Origin: JAYFNU01 sp964460755
Lineage (GTDB): Bacteria; Bacillota; Clostridia; Oscillospirales; Ruminococcaceae
Assembly: GCA_964460755.1 (NCBI GenBank)
Contig: CAYWQL010000023.1
Location: 1-24,541, forward strand
Length of the DNA stretch: 24,541 bases
Direction of reading: 5' to 3'
Shown here: piece by piece, positions 1 to 7,948 of the stretch
How positions within the stretch are numbered: the stretch's first letter is position 1
How the letters are laid out: each line of letters opens with the position of its first letter
Position numbers and translations under genes: made by a program
The notes under the pieces: model-generated
Databases searched by the model: none
The model's input: the letters and a program-made list of their open reading frames with translations, nothing else
Told to the model about the DNA's origin: nothing

Positions 1-152
1 TATGTAATGGGTATTATCTCTTGCTGGTAATTCAGTACGTCTTCAAGGGTTTTAAGGCTGTCATAGGGGGATTTTTCGCCGCTGTCGACACAGCCTGAAA
101 AGCTAAGCGTAAGCGCAAGAATAAGAAGTATTGCTATAATCCTTTTTTGCAT
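1..152 (-). CDS. Lipoprotein, N-terminal part only (cut by window edge)
   Basis: The first 50 codons of a minus-strand gene are visible and it runs off the window at base 1. The ATG at 152-150 follows a good AAGGAG site with a short spacer (TTAAGGAGCACTAAA before the ATG). The protein starts with Met-Gln-Lys-Arg, then a hydrophobic stretch rich in Leu, Ile and Ala, then Phe-Ser-Gly-Cys at residues 18-21. This is a type II signal peptide with a lipobox, so the mature protein should be lipid-anchored through Cys21 on the outer face of the membrane. After the Cys comes a short polar linker (VDSGEKSPYD) and the start of a possible helix. No domain can be recognised in what remains. It lies downstream of birA on the same strand with about 240 bases between them, so a separate promoter is possible. 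Confidence 0.8.
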   Translation of the reverse strand, partial: MQKRIIAILLILALTLSFSGCVDSGEKSPYDSLKTLEDVLNYQQEIIPIT

Positions 153-396
153 TTTAGTGCTCCTTAAAATATTTGTCGTATACCCCGGTGTTTTACACTC
201 TTTTTTAATCTTATCTCGGCAGGCTTGCCCTTTATGTTCAAACAGCCTTACCTGTCCAGCTTTATTTTATCACAACAATTACGCTATATCCACACTTTTT
301 CACCCTTTTAAGCTAAGATAAGCCATATAACTCTCTCATTCGATAACGCTAAAAAGAGCCCGTTTCTTTTTGATGCCGTATGGACACATAATTGCC

Positions 397-1380
397 CTAT
401 TCAGCTCCTAATTTTACGCTTATTTCCCCCGAAGAAAGATACTCAGTCGTTCCGTCGTCATAGCGCACAAGCAAATGGCAACTCTCGTCAATATCAAGCG
501 CGGTGGCGCCTGTCGAGTTCCCATTTCGAAGCACAAGCACTTTTCTGCCGAGAACAAAACTGCGTTTTTTATATTCCGCCGCATAATTCGCGCGCTTAGC
601 GTCACCTGAATATTCCATAAACCTGTTCAGAAATTCAGCGGTAAGGCGGTTTTTTATGTCGTCTTTCGAGGATGAAAAAATCGCTCCCGCCGTATTCTCA
701 AGCTCGTTCGGAAACCCGTTTTGCGGCGCGCAAACGTTAACCCCGACTCCAAGCACAACATAGTCTATAAAGCCGTTTTCAAGGCTGATTGAGGCCTCGG
801 TCAGAATGCCGCAAACCTTTTTGTCGTTAATAAAAATGTCGTTAACCCATTTGATTTGCGCCTTTTCGTCCGAAACCGCCTCAATCGCCTCGCACATAGC
901 GACGGCGGCAATCGTCGTAAATTCCACCGCCTGCGACGGAGCGCAATTCTTCGGCCGCAGCAAAAGGCTCATATATACTCCGGTGTCTTGCGGAGAGAAA
1001 AATTTTCTCTCGAACCTTCCCCGCCCCGCGGTTTGAGCGCTTGCTATGAGCACCGCGTTTCCTTTCGCGCCCGCCGCGGCTCTTTCGTGCATAATGGCGT
1101 TTGTGGAGGATACCTCCTCGCGCACCTCGATATCCATTTGAGAAAGCTCCCGTTTAAGATATTTTTTTATACCGTACTTTGAAAGCTTATCCGTGCTTTT
1201 CGATAAACGGTATCCCCTATTTGAAACGGCGTCTATCCGGTATCCGTCAGCCTGCAGCGACTTTACCCCCTTCCAGACGGCCGTTCTTGATACTAAAAGC
1301 CTTGCGGCGATTTCTTCTCCTGACAAAAACGTGTCGCGGTTTAATTCAAACAGCTCAAGCAGCTTTTCCTTTGTAGTCAT
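397..1380 (-). CDS. birA: Bifunctional biotin--[acetyl-CoA-carboxylase] ligase / biotin operon repressor (BirA)
   Basis: This 327-residue protein activates biotin as biotinyl-AMP and attaches it to the lysine of biotin carboxyl carrier domains. With its DNA-binding domain it can also repress biotin uptake or synthesis genes. Residues 1-60 form a winged helix-turn-helix (SGEEIAARLLVSRTAVWKGV at about 20-39). The catalytic core follows, with the biotinyl-AMP loop GRGR at 119-122, KWVND at 177-181 (usually KWPND), KKVCGILTE at 187-195 and GVGVNV at 211-216. The C-terminal SH3-like domain holds the remainder. Length matches class II BirA. I chose the ATG at 1380 because GGAGG precedes it by seven bases; an in-frame ATG at 1398 lacks such a site. 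No biotin enzyme or biotin synthesis gene is nearby, so regulatory targets cannot be seen here. Confidence 0.93.
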   Translation of the reverse strand: MTTKEKLLELFELNRDTFLSGEEIAARLLVSRTAVWKGVKSLQADGYRIDAVSNRGYRLSKSTDKLSKYGIKKYLKRELSQMDIEVREEVSSTNAIMHERAAAGAKGNAVLIASAQTAGRGRFERKFFSPQDTGVYMSLLLRPKNCAPSQAVEFTTIAAVAMCEAIEAVSDEKAQIKWVNDIFINDKKVCGILTEASISLENGFIDYVVLGVGVNVCAPQNGFPNELENTAGAIFSSSKDDIKNRLTAEFLNRFMEYSGDAKRANYAAEYKKRSFVLGRKVLVLRNGNSTGATALDIDESCHLLVRYDDGTTEYLSSGEISVKLGAE

Positions 1381-1401
1381 ATTCAATCCTCCAAACAACT
1401 C

Positions 1402-1430
1402 TTTATAGCATAATCCTTTTGCATCGTCAA
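1402..1430 (-). promoter_or_regulatory. Sigma-A-type promoter for birA
   Basis: On the minus strand TTGACG (1430-1425) and TATAAA (1407-1402) are separated by 17 bases. This is close to the consensus and sits just upstream of the birA ribosome binding site, giving a very short leader. The position also supports the ATG at 1380 as the start. Confidence 0.7.
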
Positions 1431-1567
1431 CCTCATTTGGCGTAACGGTTTACGATTTTTCGGTTTATGAATATCCTTAAATCAAATCACAGTCGGATTT
1501 CCATTTACAAAAAGCGTCTTAAATGAACATTATGACTTTTTTGTCGTTTTATACTGCTTTTAAAATG

Positions 1568-1588
1568 TTTTGTTACATTGCAACAAAA
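1568..1588. promoter_or_regulatory. Inverted repeat, candidate XylR/ROK-type operator upstream of the beta-xylosidase
   Basis: TTTTGTT (1568-1574) and AACAAAA (1582-1588) are perfect inverted arms around a 7-base centre. The surrounding 1399-1698 gap is very AT-rich and holds no gene. The site lies about 110 bases before the xylosidase ATG. Bacillus-type xylose repressor operators also have TTTGTT and AACAAA arms, but around a 5-base centre. A -10-like TATATT is at 1642-1647 without a clear -35. The sequence match is seen; the binding protein is inferred, and AT-rich DNA raises the chance of coincidence. Confidence 0.4.
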
Positions 1589-1698
1589 AAATAAAGTGAA
1601 AAAACAAAAAAACAGGTGATTTTTTTTGCTTTATACGTTATTATATTAATGACGATATTTAATAATGAAATATCAAAAAATCAATAGGAGACAAAGAC

Positions 1699-3696
1699 AT
1701 GCTAAGATACGTGAACTGTAACGCGAAACCCCACGGCGACGGTAGTAAAGAAAAGCCCTTTTCAAAAATCCAGCAGGCTGCTGCGATTGCCCTTCCCGGA
1801 GACGAAATAATCGTCGCACCCGGCGTTTATCGTGAGGAAGTAAGCCCCGTAAACGCAGGAACCGAGAAAAAGCCTATCGTATATCGTTCAGAAAAAAACA
1901 GAGAAGCCGTTATTACGGGTGCTGAAATCATAAAGAACTGGGAGCCCTACGAAGGACAGGTTTGGAAGGTAACGCTCCCCAACTCCTTCTTTGGTTCATA
2001 TAACCCTTATACCACCTTTGTTTGGGGCGACTGGCTCAACGCAAACGTTCCCACTCATACGGGCGAGGTATTTCTTAACGGAAAATCATTATATGAAAAA
2101 GAAACCCTTGAAAAGGTCGTAAACCCCGAGTTTTATAATTGTTCATGGGACCGCGAGTTTACGAAGCACACCTGGTACACCTGCCAAGTCGAGGATAAGG
2201 AAGAAACCGTTATTTACGCAAACTTTCAAGGCAAAAACCCGAACGAGGAATGCGTAGAGATTAACGCGCGTCCCCATTGCTTCTATCCCGAATTTGAGCA
2301 CGTCGACTATATTACCCTGACGGGCTTCGTTGTAACAAAAGCGGCGACCCAGTGGGCGCCCCCAACGGCGATACAGGAGGGTATGATTGGTCCTCATTGG
2401 TCAAAGGGCTGGCTTATCGAGAACTGCGAGGTTTCCCACGCCAAGTGCTCGGGTATTTCCCTTGGTAAATACAAGCAGCAGCACAACGACAACAAGTGGT
2501 CGCACATCAAATATAAGGACGGCTCACAGACCCAAAGAGACTGCTCTTGTATAGCGCAGATTGACGGGTGGAGCAAGGAAACCATCGGCTCGCACACCGT
2601 TCGCGACTGTGAAATCCACGATTGCGGTCAGACGGGTATCGTCGGCAATCTTGGCTGCGTTTTCTCGACTATTGAGAACAACCACATTCATCATATTAAC
2701 AACAAGAGAAATCTCGCGGGTGCCGAGATTGGCGGAATTAAGCTTCACGCCGCCCTTGACGTTACCATAAAGAACAACCATTTCCACGACTGCACAAGAG
2801 GAATATGGCTCGATTGGCAGACGCAAGGCACACGAGTTACGGGCAACCTTTTCCACGACAACTGTCTGTCAAGAGATTATTTGCTCACGCCCGAATGTAA
2901 GGACGGTTTGGGAATGGGCGAGGATTTGTGGATAGAGGTCGCGCACGGTCCGTGTCTTGTCGATAACAACATTATGTTGTCCGAGCGCAGCGTTCGACTT
3001 GCAACGCAGGGCGTCGCTTTCGTTCACAATCTTTTTGGCGGAGCGATAACGGGCGTGGGACGCGGAGTTAAAAACGGCGCGGTCAAGTTCGATTCAACGA
3101 GATACACCCCCATTCATATGCCCCACCGCACCGAAATAACAGGCTTTATGTCTATCCTTCACGGCGATGTCCGTTTTTATAACAACGTATTCGTTCAGCA
3201 AAAGGTACGTCAGGGTATGATAGACCTTTGCGAGCCCGAAAGAGACGGAGAATGGGACGACGGAAACCTTACCGTCGGAACGCTGACCTTTAGCGGTTAT
3301 ATGACACAAGCCGAATGGGAAAGCCATTTCGCGGGTTATTGCGGCGAGGGCTCGACCGATACGAGAGACAAATACTATATGCCGCTTCCCGTATGGACGG
3401 GCGGCAACGTATATTTCAACGGCGCAAAGCCCTGCGATATTGAGGAGGACTTCACGGTTGACACTACCCACGAAATCAGCTTAGAGCTTAAAAACAAGGA
3501 CGGAAAATTCGTGGTTGAATCCAACTACGCAAGCCTCCTTCCCAAGGGCAAGATGATTGATTCGGATACTCTTGGTATGGCGTTCGAGCCAGAGGAGCGT
3601 TTTGAAGAGCCCAACGGCGACGACATCATCTTCGACACCGACTTTTACGGCAACAAGCGCCCGCAGCAGCCGGTCGCGGGTCCCTTCCTCGCATAA
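1699..3696 (+). CDS. Glycoside hydrolase family 120 beta-xylosidase
   Basis: Beta-xylosidase (665 residues) that releases xylose from the non-reducing end of xylo-oligosaccharides. The sequence follows the family 120 enzyme XylC of Thermoanaerobacterium saccharolyticum as I remember it: LPNSFFG (93-99), NPY then GDWL (102-113), GPHWSKGW (231-238), GSHTVR (297-302), GGIKLHAALDV (345-355), GIWLDW (368-373) and VAHGPCLVDNN (414-424). By that alignment the nucleophile is Asp372 in WLDW and the acid/base is Glu413 in WIEV. The fold is a right-handed parallel beta-helix. There is no signal peptide, so it should act in the cytoplasm on imported oligosaccharides. TAGGAG precedes the ATG by eight bases. 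An extra stretch of about 18 residues (near 389-408) lies between the two catalytic residues. No sugar transporter or xylose isomerase is adjacent, and a hairpin terminator follows. Confidence 0.9.
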   Translation: MLRYVNCNAKPHGDGSKEKPFSKIQQAAAIALPGDEIIVAPGVYREEVSPVNAGTEKKPIVYRSEKNREAVITGAEIIKNWEPYEGQVWKVTLPNSFFGSYNPYTTFVWGDWLNANVPTHTGEVFLNGKSLYEKETLEKVVNPEFYNCSWDREFTKHTWYTCQVEDKEETVIYANFQGKNPNEECVEINARPHCFYPEFEHVDYITLTGFVVTKAATQWAPPTAIQEGMIGPHWSKGWLIENCEVSHAKCSGISLGKYKQQHNDNKWSHIKYKDGSQTQRDCSCIAQIDGWSKETIGSHTVRDCEIHDCGQTGIVGNLGCVFSTIENNHIHHINNKRNLAGAEIGGIKLHAALDVTIKNNHFHDCTRGIWLDWQTQGTRVTGNLFHDNCLSRDYLLTPECKDGLGMGEDLWIEVAHGPCLVDNNIMLSERSVRLATQGVAFVHNLFGGAITGVGRGVKNGAVKFDSTRYTPIHMPHRTEITGFMSILHGDVRFYNNVFVQQKVRQGMIDLCEPERDGEWDDGNLTVGTLTFSGYMTQAEWESHFAGYCGEGSTDTRDKYYMPLPVWTGGNVYFNGAKPCDIEEDFTVDTTHEISLELKNKDGKFVVESNYASLLPKGKMIDSDTLGMAFEPEERFEEPNGDDIIFDTDFYGNKRPQQPVAGPFLA

Positions 3697-3741
3697 CTTG
3701 GGCAACGCTTAAAAAAGCATTTTCCTGCTACGTCTGCGTAA

Positions 3742-3777
3742 AAAGCGGCGACCTTTCGGTCGCCGCTTTATCTTTTT
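3742..3777 (+). terminator. Rho-independent terminator after the beta-xylosidase
   Basis: GCGGCGACC (3745-3753) pairs perfectly with GGTCGCCGC (3758-3766) around a TTTC loop. Three flanking A-T pairs extend the stem, and a T-rich tail (TTTATCTTTTT) follows. It makes the xylosidase a single-gene transcript. Confidence 0.9.
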
Positions 3778-3889
3778 GTCTGCTTTTTGTTTATATACCT
3801 TCTTTTCAAATGAAAATTCACACTCTTTGTTTATTAAGGCTTCGTTCATTACTACGCCACATTTCTTTGATACAATCGGGAGCATATAT

Positions 3890-3919
3890 TTGACAGGAAC
3901 GCCATAATTTTGTTAAAGT
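3890..3919 (+). promoter_or_regulatory. Promoter for citrate synthase
   Basis: A perfect -35 TTGACA (3890-3895) is followed by a weak -10, either TTAAAG at 3913 (17-base spacer) or TAAAGT at 3914 (18-base spacer). It lies about 30 bases before the start codon. Confidence 0.55.
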
Positions 3920-3950
3920 ATTCTTGTCGATTTTAAAAAGGGGGCGCAAT

Positions 3951-5318
3951 ATGGTAAAACGCAACTACTCGGAAATAACTCGCGATATATTAGAGCTTTC
4001 CGCCCGTTGTAACGACAGCGGAAGCATTGACAAGGAGCTCTATAATCAATACAACGTCAACCGAGGGCTACGCGACCAAAACGGAAAAGGTATCCTAACA
4101 GGACTTACCGAAATATCCGAAATCTACGCCAAAAACCTTGTCGACGGTAAAGAAGTGCCCTGCGAAGGCGAGCTTTTTTATCGCGGCTACAACGTGAAAA
4201 AGCTCGTAAACGGCTTTATTGCAGACGGGCGGCTTGGCTTCGAGGAGGTCATATATCTGCTTCTTGTCGGCGAGCTTCCAAGCAAGGAGCAGCTTCAAAG
4301 CTTTAAAGCCACGCTCGTGAGCTATCAATCTCTTCCGAACTCGTTTGTTCGGGACATAATTATGAAAGCGCCGAGTTCAAATATGATGAACTCGCTTGCC
4401 CGAAGCGTGCTTACGCTTTATTCATACGACACCAACGCCGACGACACAAGCCTTGCAAACGTGCTTCGCCAGTGTCTTCAGCTTATTTCGATTTTTCCTA
4501 TGCTCGCCGTTTACGGTTATCAGGCATATGATTATTATTTGATGAAAAACAAAAGCTTTTTCATTCACAATCCGAAGCCTGAGCTTTCAATCGCCGAAAA
4601 CCTTTTGTATATGCTCCGTCTTGACGGCAACTACTCGCCGCTTGAAGCAAGGCTTCTTGACCTTTCGCTTATTCTTCACGCCGAGCACGGCGGCGGAAAC
4701 AACTCCTCGTTCACAACCCACGTCGTGACCTCCTCCGGCACCGACACCTATTCGTCGGTCGCGGCGGCGCTCGGCTCTCTAAAGGGTCCCAAGCACGGCG
4801 GCGCGAATATCAAGGTCTGTGAAATGTTTAAGGATATAAAGAAAAACGTAGGCGACTGGACCGATAAGGACGAGGTCGACGCCTACATAACAAAAATTCT
4901 TCACAAGGAAGCCTTTGACAACACCGGGCTTATCTACGGCATCGGTCACGCAGTCTATTCGGTAAGCGACCCCCGTGCCGAAATGTTTAAGGGCTTTGTC
5001 GAAGCGCTCGCAAAGGAAAAGCGCAAGGAAAAGGAATTTGCTCTTTATAAAACCGTTGAGGAGCTCGCCCCCGTCGTAATCGCTCGCGAGCGTCAGATGT
5101 TCAAGGGGGTAAGCGCGAACGTTGATTTTTACAGTGGCTTTGCCTATCAGATGCTCGGACTTCCCGATGAGCTTTTTACCCCGATTTTTGCCGTCGCGCG
5201 CATTGCGGGCTGGAGCGCCCACAGGCTTGAGGAGCTTATCAACGGCAACAAGATAATTCGCCCGGCGTATAAGTCGGTTCAGCCCCGCCGCGAATATAAA
5301 AGCCTTGACGAAAGATAA
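3951..5318 (+). CDS. gltA: Citrate synthase
   Basis: This 455-residue enzyme condenses oxaloacetate and acetyl-CoA to citrate in the cytoplasm. The family signatures are KGPKHGGAN at 278-286, GIGHAVYSVSDPRAEMF at 330-346 and NVDFYSG at 390-396. By comparison with E. coli GltA the catalytic residues are His282, His333 and Asp392. LHAEHGGGNNSSF at 242-254 matches the conserved helix containing the oxaloacetate-binding histidine. The overall form is that of clostridial citrate synthases, slightly longer than the E. coli enzyme. AAAAGGGGG precedes the ATG at 3951; an in-frame start 27 bases upstream lacks a site. It stands alone, without aconitase or isocitrate dehydrogenase beside it, so its role (probably the oxidative branch toward glutamate) is inferred. 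A bidirectional terminator follows. Confidence 0.93.
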   Translation: MVKRNYSEITRDILELSARCNDSGSIDKELYNQYNVNRGLRDQNGKGILTGLTEISEIYAKNLVDGKEVPCEGELFYRGYNVKKLVNGFIADGRLGFEEVIYLLLVGELPSKEQLQSFKATLVSYQSLPNSFVRDIIMKAPSSNMMNSLARSVLTLYSYDTNADDTSLANVLRQCLQLISIFPMLAVYGYQAYDYYLMKNKSFFIHNPKPELSIAENLLYMLRLDGNYSPLEARLLDLSLILHAEHGGGNNSSFTTHVVTSSGTDTYSSVAAALGSLKGPKHGGANIKVCEMFKDIKKNVGDWTDKDEVDAYITKILHKEAFDNTGLIYGIGHAVYSVSDPRAEMFKGFVEALAKEKRKEKEFALYKTVEELAPVVIARERQMFKGVSANVDFYSGFAYQMLGLPDELFTPIFAVARIAGWSAHRLEELINGNKIIRPAYKSVQPRREYKSLDER

Positions 5319-5330
5319 TCAAACCGCAAA

Positions 5331-5366
5331 AAAATCGTCTCCCGAAAAGGAGACGATTTTTTATTA
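5331..5366. terminator. Bidirectional hairpin terminator between citrate synthase and the transporter gene
   Basis: AAAATCGTCTCC (5331-5342) pairs with GGAGACGATTTT (5349-5360) around CGAAAA. T-rich sequence follows on the plus strand (TTATTATATT) and a T run follows on the minus strand. The two flanking genes converge here. Confidence 0.9.
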
Positions 5367-5374
5367 TATTTATC

Positions 5375-6538
5375 CTAAAAGAAGCGAACTAATATTCCCG
5401 CGACGAACACCGAAACAATCGTGACACAGACAAATCCGCCGACAATCATCTTCGGCATCATTTCGGAGGAAATCGCCTTTCGCTCCTCCCCCTCCTTGGT
5501 GTTGAGGGTAACCGCTTCGGTCGTGAGCAATACGTTGATGGGGAAGCCCGAGAAGGCGTTGAGGATTATCGCGTAGCACATATAAAACGACTGCTTGAAA
5601 AGCTTGCTTGCAAGCCACGAAATAAGACCCATTGCCACCGCCGCCATAATTACGAGCGCGACCGCCATTCCCGCAACGGAAACGATACTGCCTGTGCTCG
5701 AATTGCCGAGCGTCTTGAAAAGCCCCATTAATAAAAGCGTAATAGAAAGCCCGTATGCGTTTGCGGTTGTAAGCGCGTCGTCCTCAAGTATTTTAAGCTC
5801 GTGAGCGGCAAAGCCGAGAAGCAAGCACAGCACATACATCGGAACATATCCGCCAGTAAGCTTGTCTATCCAAAATGATATAACCGTTATTATGGCAAGC
5901 TTCATAAGAATAAACGTCGTATTGCCTTTTTTCTTCACCTTGCCGTCGACGGCATCGGAAGCCTGTCCGACAAACTCGCCCTTTTGATAAAGCGACGAAA
6001 GACGCTTAACCTCTTTTTTCAGACAAAATGCGGTAAGCGGATATCCGAGAAGCCCCTGAAGCGAAAGGCAAACGATAGCGACAAGCGCGGCGGTTTCCTT
6101 GCCTGCTTCGTTCGCGGCTGTCGTCGTCATTGCTGTGGCTATCGCGCCGCCCGTAAGAGGAGGGGTCGCCGCGACGGCGTTGTCGAAGCCGAAAAGCGCC
6201 GTGCCCGCAGTGAGTGAAACAAGCACGATGCCCGCAATTCCCATAAGCGAAATAACGACCGTTTTCCATTGTGCCGCCATTTCTTTACGGCTGATAAGGG
6301 TACCGAGATGAACAACGAGCAAACCGCAGCAAATCTTGAACAATGCGTCGGATACGCCAGCGTCCTCGATAAGAGTTGACGGAAAAAGACCTGTTCCAAA
6401 GCCGACTATCAGAAAAATCATCATCACGAGCACCGCGGGTATCCAGCCCTTGGTGAGCTTCGCAACAAGCTCGGCGAGGAAAAAAACAATCAACAGCGCG
6501 GCAAACGCGCCGAAGGGTGAAACGATTATGCTTGACAT
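5375..6538 (-). CDS. Multi-spanning membrane transporter, GltS/ESS-like fold suspected
   Basis: This 387-residue membrane protein has about ten to eleven hydrophobic segments, beginning near residue 8. A short basic loop near 174-180 and a charged loop near 186-204 split it into two halves. Each half carries a Gly/Pro/Thr-rich stretch inside the membrane: TPPLTGGAIATAMTTTAA around 130-147, and NAFSGFPINVLLTTEA around 335-350. This two-halved layout recalls sodium:glutamate (GltS/ESS) and related carboxylate transporters, but I cannot place it in a named family. GGAG precedes the ATG by eight bases. It lies 25 bases downstream of an amidohydrolase gene and is surely co-transcribed with it. A plausible role is uptake or export of the hydrolase substrate or product, for example a dipeptide or amino acid. 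Substrate unknown. Confidence 0.7.
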   Translation of the reverse strand: MSSIIVSPFGAFAALLIVFFLAELVAKLTKGWIPAVLVMMIFLIVGFGTGLFPSTLIEDAGVSDALFKICCGLLVVHLGTLISRKEMAAQWKTVVISLMGIAGIVLVSLTAGTALFGFDNAVAATPPLTGGAIATAMTTTAANEAGKETAALVAIVCLSLQGLLGYPLTAFCLKKEVKRLSSLYQKGEFVGQASDAVDGKVKKKGNTTFILMKLAIITVISFWIDKLTGGYVPMYVLCLLLGFAAHELKILEDDALTTANAYGLSITLLLMGLFKTLGNSSTGSIVSVAGMAVALVIMAAVAMGLISWLASKLFKQSFYMCYAIILNAFSGFPINVLLTTEAVTLNTKEGEERKAISSEMMPKMIVGGFVCVTIVSVFVAGILVRFF

Positions 6539-6563
6539 TTTATATTCTCCAAATCAATTTATT

Positions 6564-7844
6564 TTATATGAATTTATCGAGCTCTTTTTCGACCTCGGGC
6601 ATTTTTTTGAGCTTGGGAGCGTTAATGATTTTTCCGCGCGTTACAACCATTTTTACGTCGCGAAGCGCCGAAAGGTCATCAAGCGGGTTTTTCTCAGTCA
6701 CGATAAAATCGGCGCATTTTCCCGGTTCAATCGTTCCCGTTTCCTTATCAATGCCGACAATTTCGGCGTTGCGCTTCGTCGCGGTGTAAAGCGCGAACGC
6801 ATTGGATACTCCGCAGAATTTATGAAAATAATTAATCTCGCGCCACATATCGTACTGCGTAATATACGGACACCCCGTGTCGGTTCCAAGCCCAACCTTA
6901 ACTCCGTTTTTTAGACATTCACAGGCACAATCCTTTATTCCCTCAAACACGACGTCGCCGTTAAACTGCTCCATTTCGGTAACGCGGCTTATTTCTCGGT
7001 CGAAAAGCGCATATGGCAGTGCGGGCGAAAGGGTCGCGACAAGGGAGGCTCCGCGCTTCTTAAACAGGTCGATAATCTTCTTGTCGGGCTTCGCGCCGTG
7101 CTCAATGGTGTCTACGCCGTTTTCGAGCGCAACCCTTACGCCCTCGGGGCTTTCGACGTGGGCGGCGACCATAAATCCGCGCTTATGCGCCTCGTCGCAG
7201 GCGGCTTTTACGCATTCGGGCGACATTTTCAAAACGCCCGGTTCGCCCTTTACCTTTGCGTCAAGCACACCGCCTGTAATCATAAGCTTAATTAAGTCTG
7301 GCTTGTCTTCGGCAATTTTGCCCACATAGGCAACCGCCTGCTCGGGGCTGTTCGCGATATAAGCGAGCGAGCCCGCCATATGCCCGTCGGGGACAGAAAC
7401 CGCCATATTTGCCGCGAGAATACGCGGCCCGACGATTTCGCCGCTATTAATCCTGTCACGAATAATTGTGTCGGCGTTCTCAACCCCGCCGACGGTTCGT
7501 ATAGTCGTAACACCGCTCATAAGCTGGGTTTTGGCGTAATTCGCGCACATCGACACGAGAATTTTTTTCATTAGCTTGTTGCTTGTCATAAGCTTAACAA
7601 GTTTTTTTGCGTCTGTGGCTTTCTTCTTCGGCTTTCCCGACGCGGGCAGATGAACGTGCAGATTGATTAGTCCCGGCATTATGTATCTTCCCGCCAAATC
7701 GACGACCTCATATCCCGAGGTATCGGCGTTTTCTTTAACAATGCCGTCAATTCGCTCGTCGGTCGTCAGAATAACCATTCCCTTTTGAGCAACCATTTTT
7801 TCGTCGCCATCAAGGATTATCCCGTTTTTGTATGCATACTTCAT
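6564..7844 (-). CDS. Metal-dependent amidohydrolase, imidazolonepropionase/Xaa-Pro dipeptidase-like
   Basis: This 426-residue protein belongs to the amidohydrolase superfamily, a TIM barrel with a small N- and C-terminal beta-sandwich. Metal ligands are visible in order: HVH (His63, His65) after PGLINL, Lys186 in LIKLMITGG (a likely carboxylated lysine bridging two metals), His229 in AAHVES, His249 in IEHGA and Asp322 in GTDTG. The full set suggests a binuclear enzyme. The C terminus has the usual GTIEPGKCADFIV motif. Closest known types are imidazolonepropionase-like hydrolases and the Xaa-Arg/Lys dipeptidases of the same group; the true substrate is not readable. No signal peptide, so it is cytoplasmic. 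It is the first gene of a pair with the transporter at 5375-6538. The ribosome binding site is weak. Confidence 0.85.
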   Translation of the reverse strand: MKYAYKNGIILDGDEKMVAQKGMVILTTDERIDGIVKENADTSGYEVVDLAGRYIMPGLINLHVHLPASGKPKKKATDAKKLVKLMTSNKLMKKILVSMCANYAKTQLMSGVTTIRTVGGVENADTIIRDRINSGEIVGPRILAANMAVSVPDGHMAGSLAYIANSPEQAVAYVGKIAEDKPDLIKLMITGGVLDAKVKGEPGVLKMSPECVKAACDEAHKRGFMVAAHVESPEGVRVALENGVDTIEHGAKPDKKIIDLFKKRGASLVATLSPALPYALFDREISRVTEMEQFNGDVVFEGIKDCACECLKNGVKVGLGTDTGCPYITQYDMWREINYFHKFCGVSNAFALYTATKRNAEIVGIDKETGTIEPGKCADFIVTEKNPLDDLSALRDVKMVVTRGKIINAPKLKKMPEVEKELDKFI

Positions 7845-7879
7845 AATACTCTTGCTTCTTTCTTTAATCTATTAGTACT

Positions 7880-7908
7880 ACTTTAACATTTTACCTCGAA
7901 CACTTCAA
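7880..7908 (-). promoter_or_regulatory. Candidate promoter for the amidohydrolase-transporter pair
   Basis: On the minus strand TTGAAG (7908-7903) and TAAAGT (7885-7880) are spaced by 17 bases, about 35 bases before the amidohydrolase ATG. Each hexamer matches the consensus only partly. Confidence 0.45.
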
Positions 7909-7948
7909 TAGAAAAGCCTCAAAAATGCCATTTTGCAGGGTATTTTGC

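Noticed and set aside
351..371. Hairpin AAAAAGA...TCTTTTT downstream of birA as a terminator
   Set aside because: The stem is almost all A-T and seven pairs long, too weak to call. birA transcription may continue toward the lipoprotein gene.
153..396. Possible riboswitch or structured leader before the lipoprotein gene
   Set aside because: I compared it by eye with the cyclic di-GMP and preQ1 riboswitch cores as I remember them and found no match. Only scattered short complementary stretches are present.
6336..6914. Plus-strand open frame of 192 codons spanning two genes
   Set aside because: It crosses the boundary of the transporter and amidohydrolase genes on the opposite strand and shows no domain or start signal.
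7911..7935. AAAATGCCATTTT near-palindrome after the MocR gene as a terminator
   Set aside because: The arms leave too small a loop, and there is no GC stem or proper T run.
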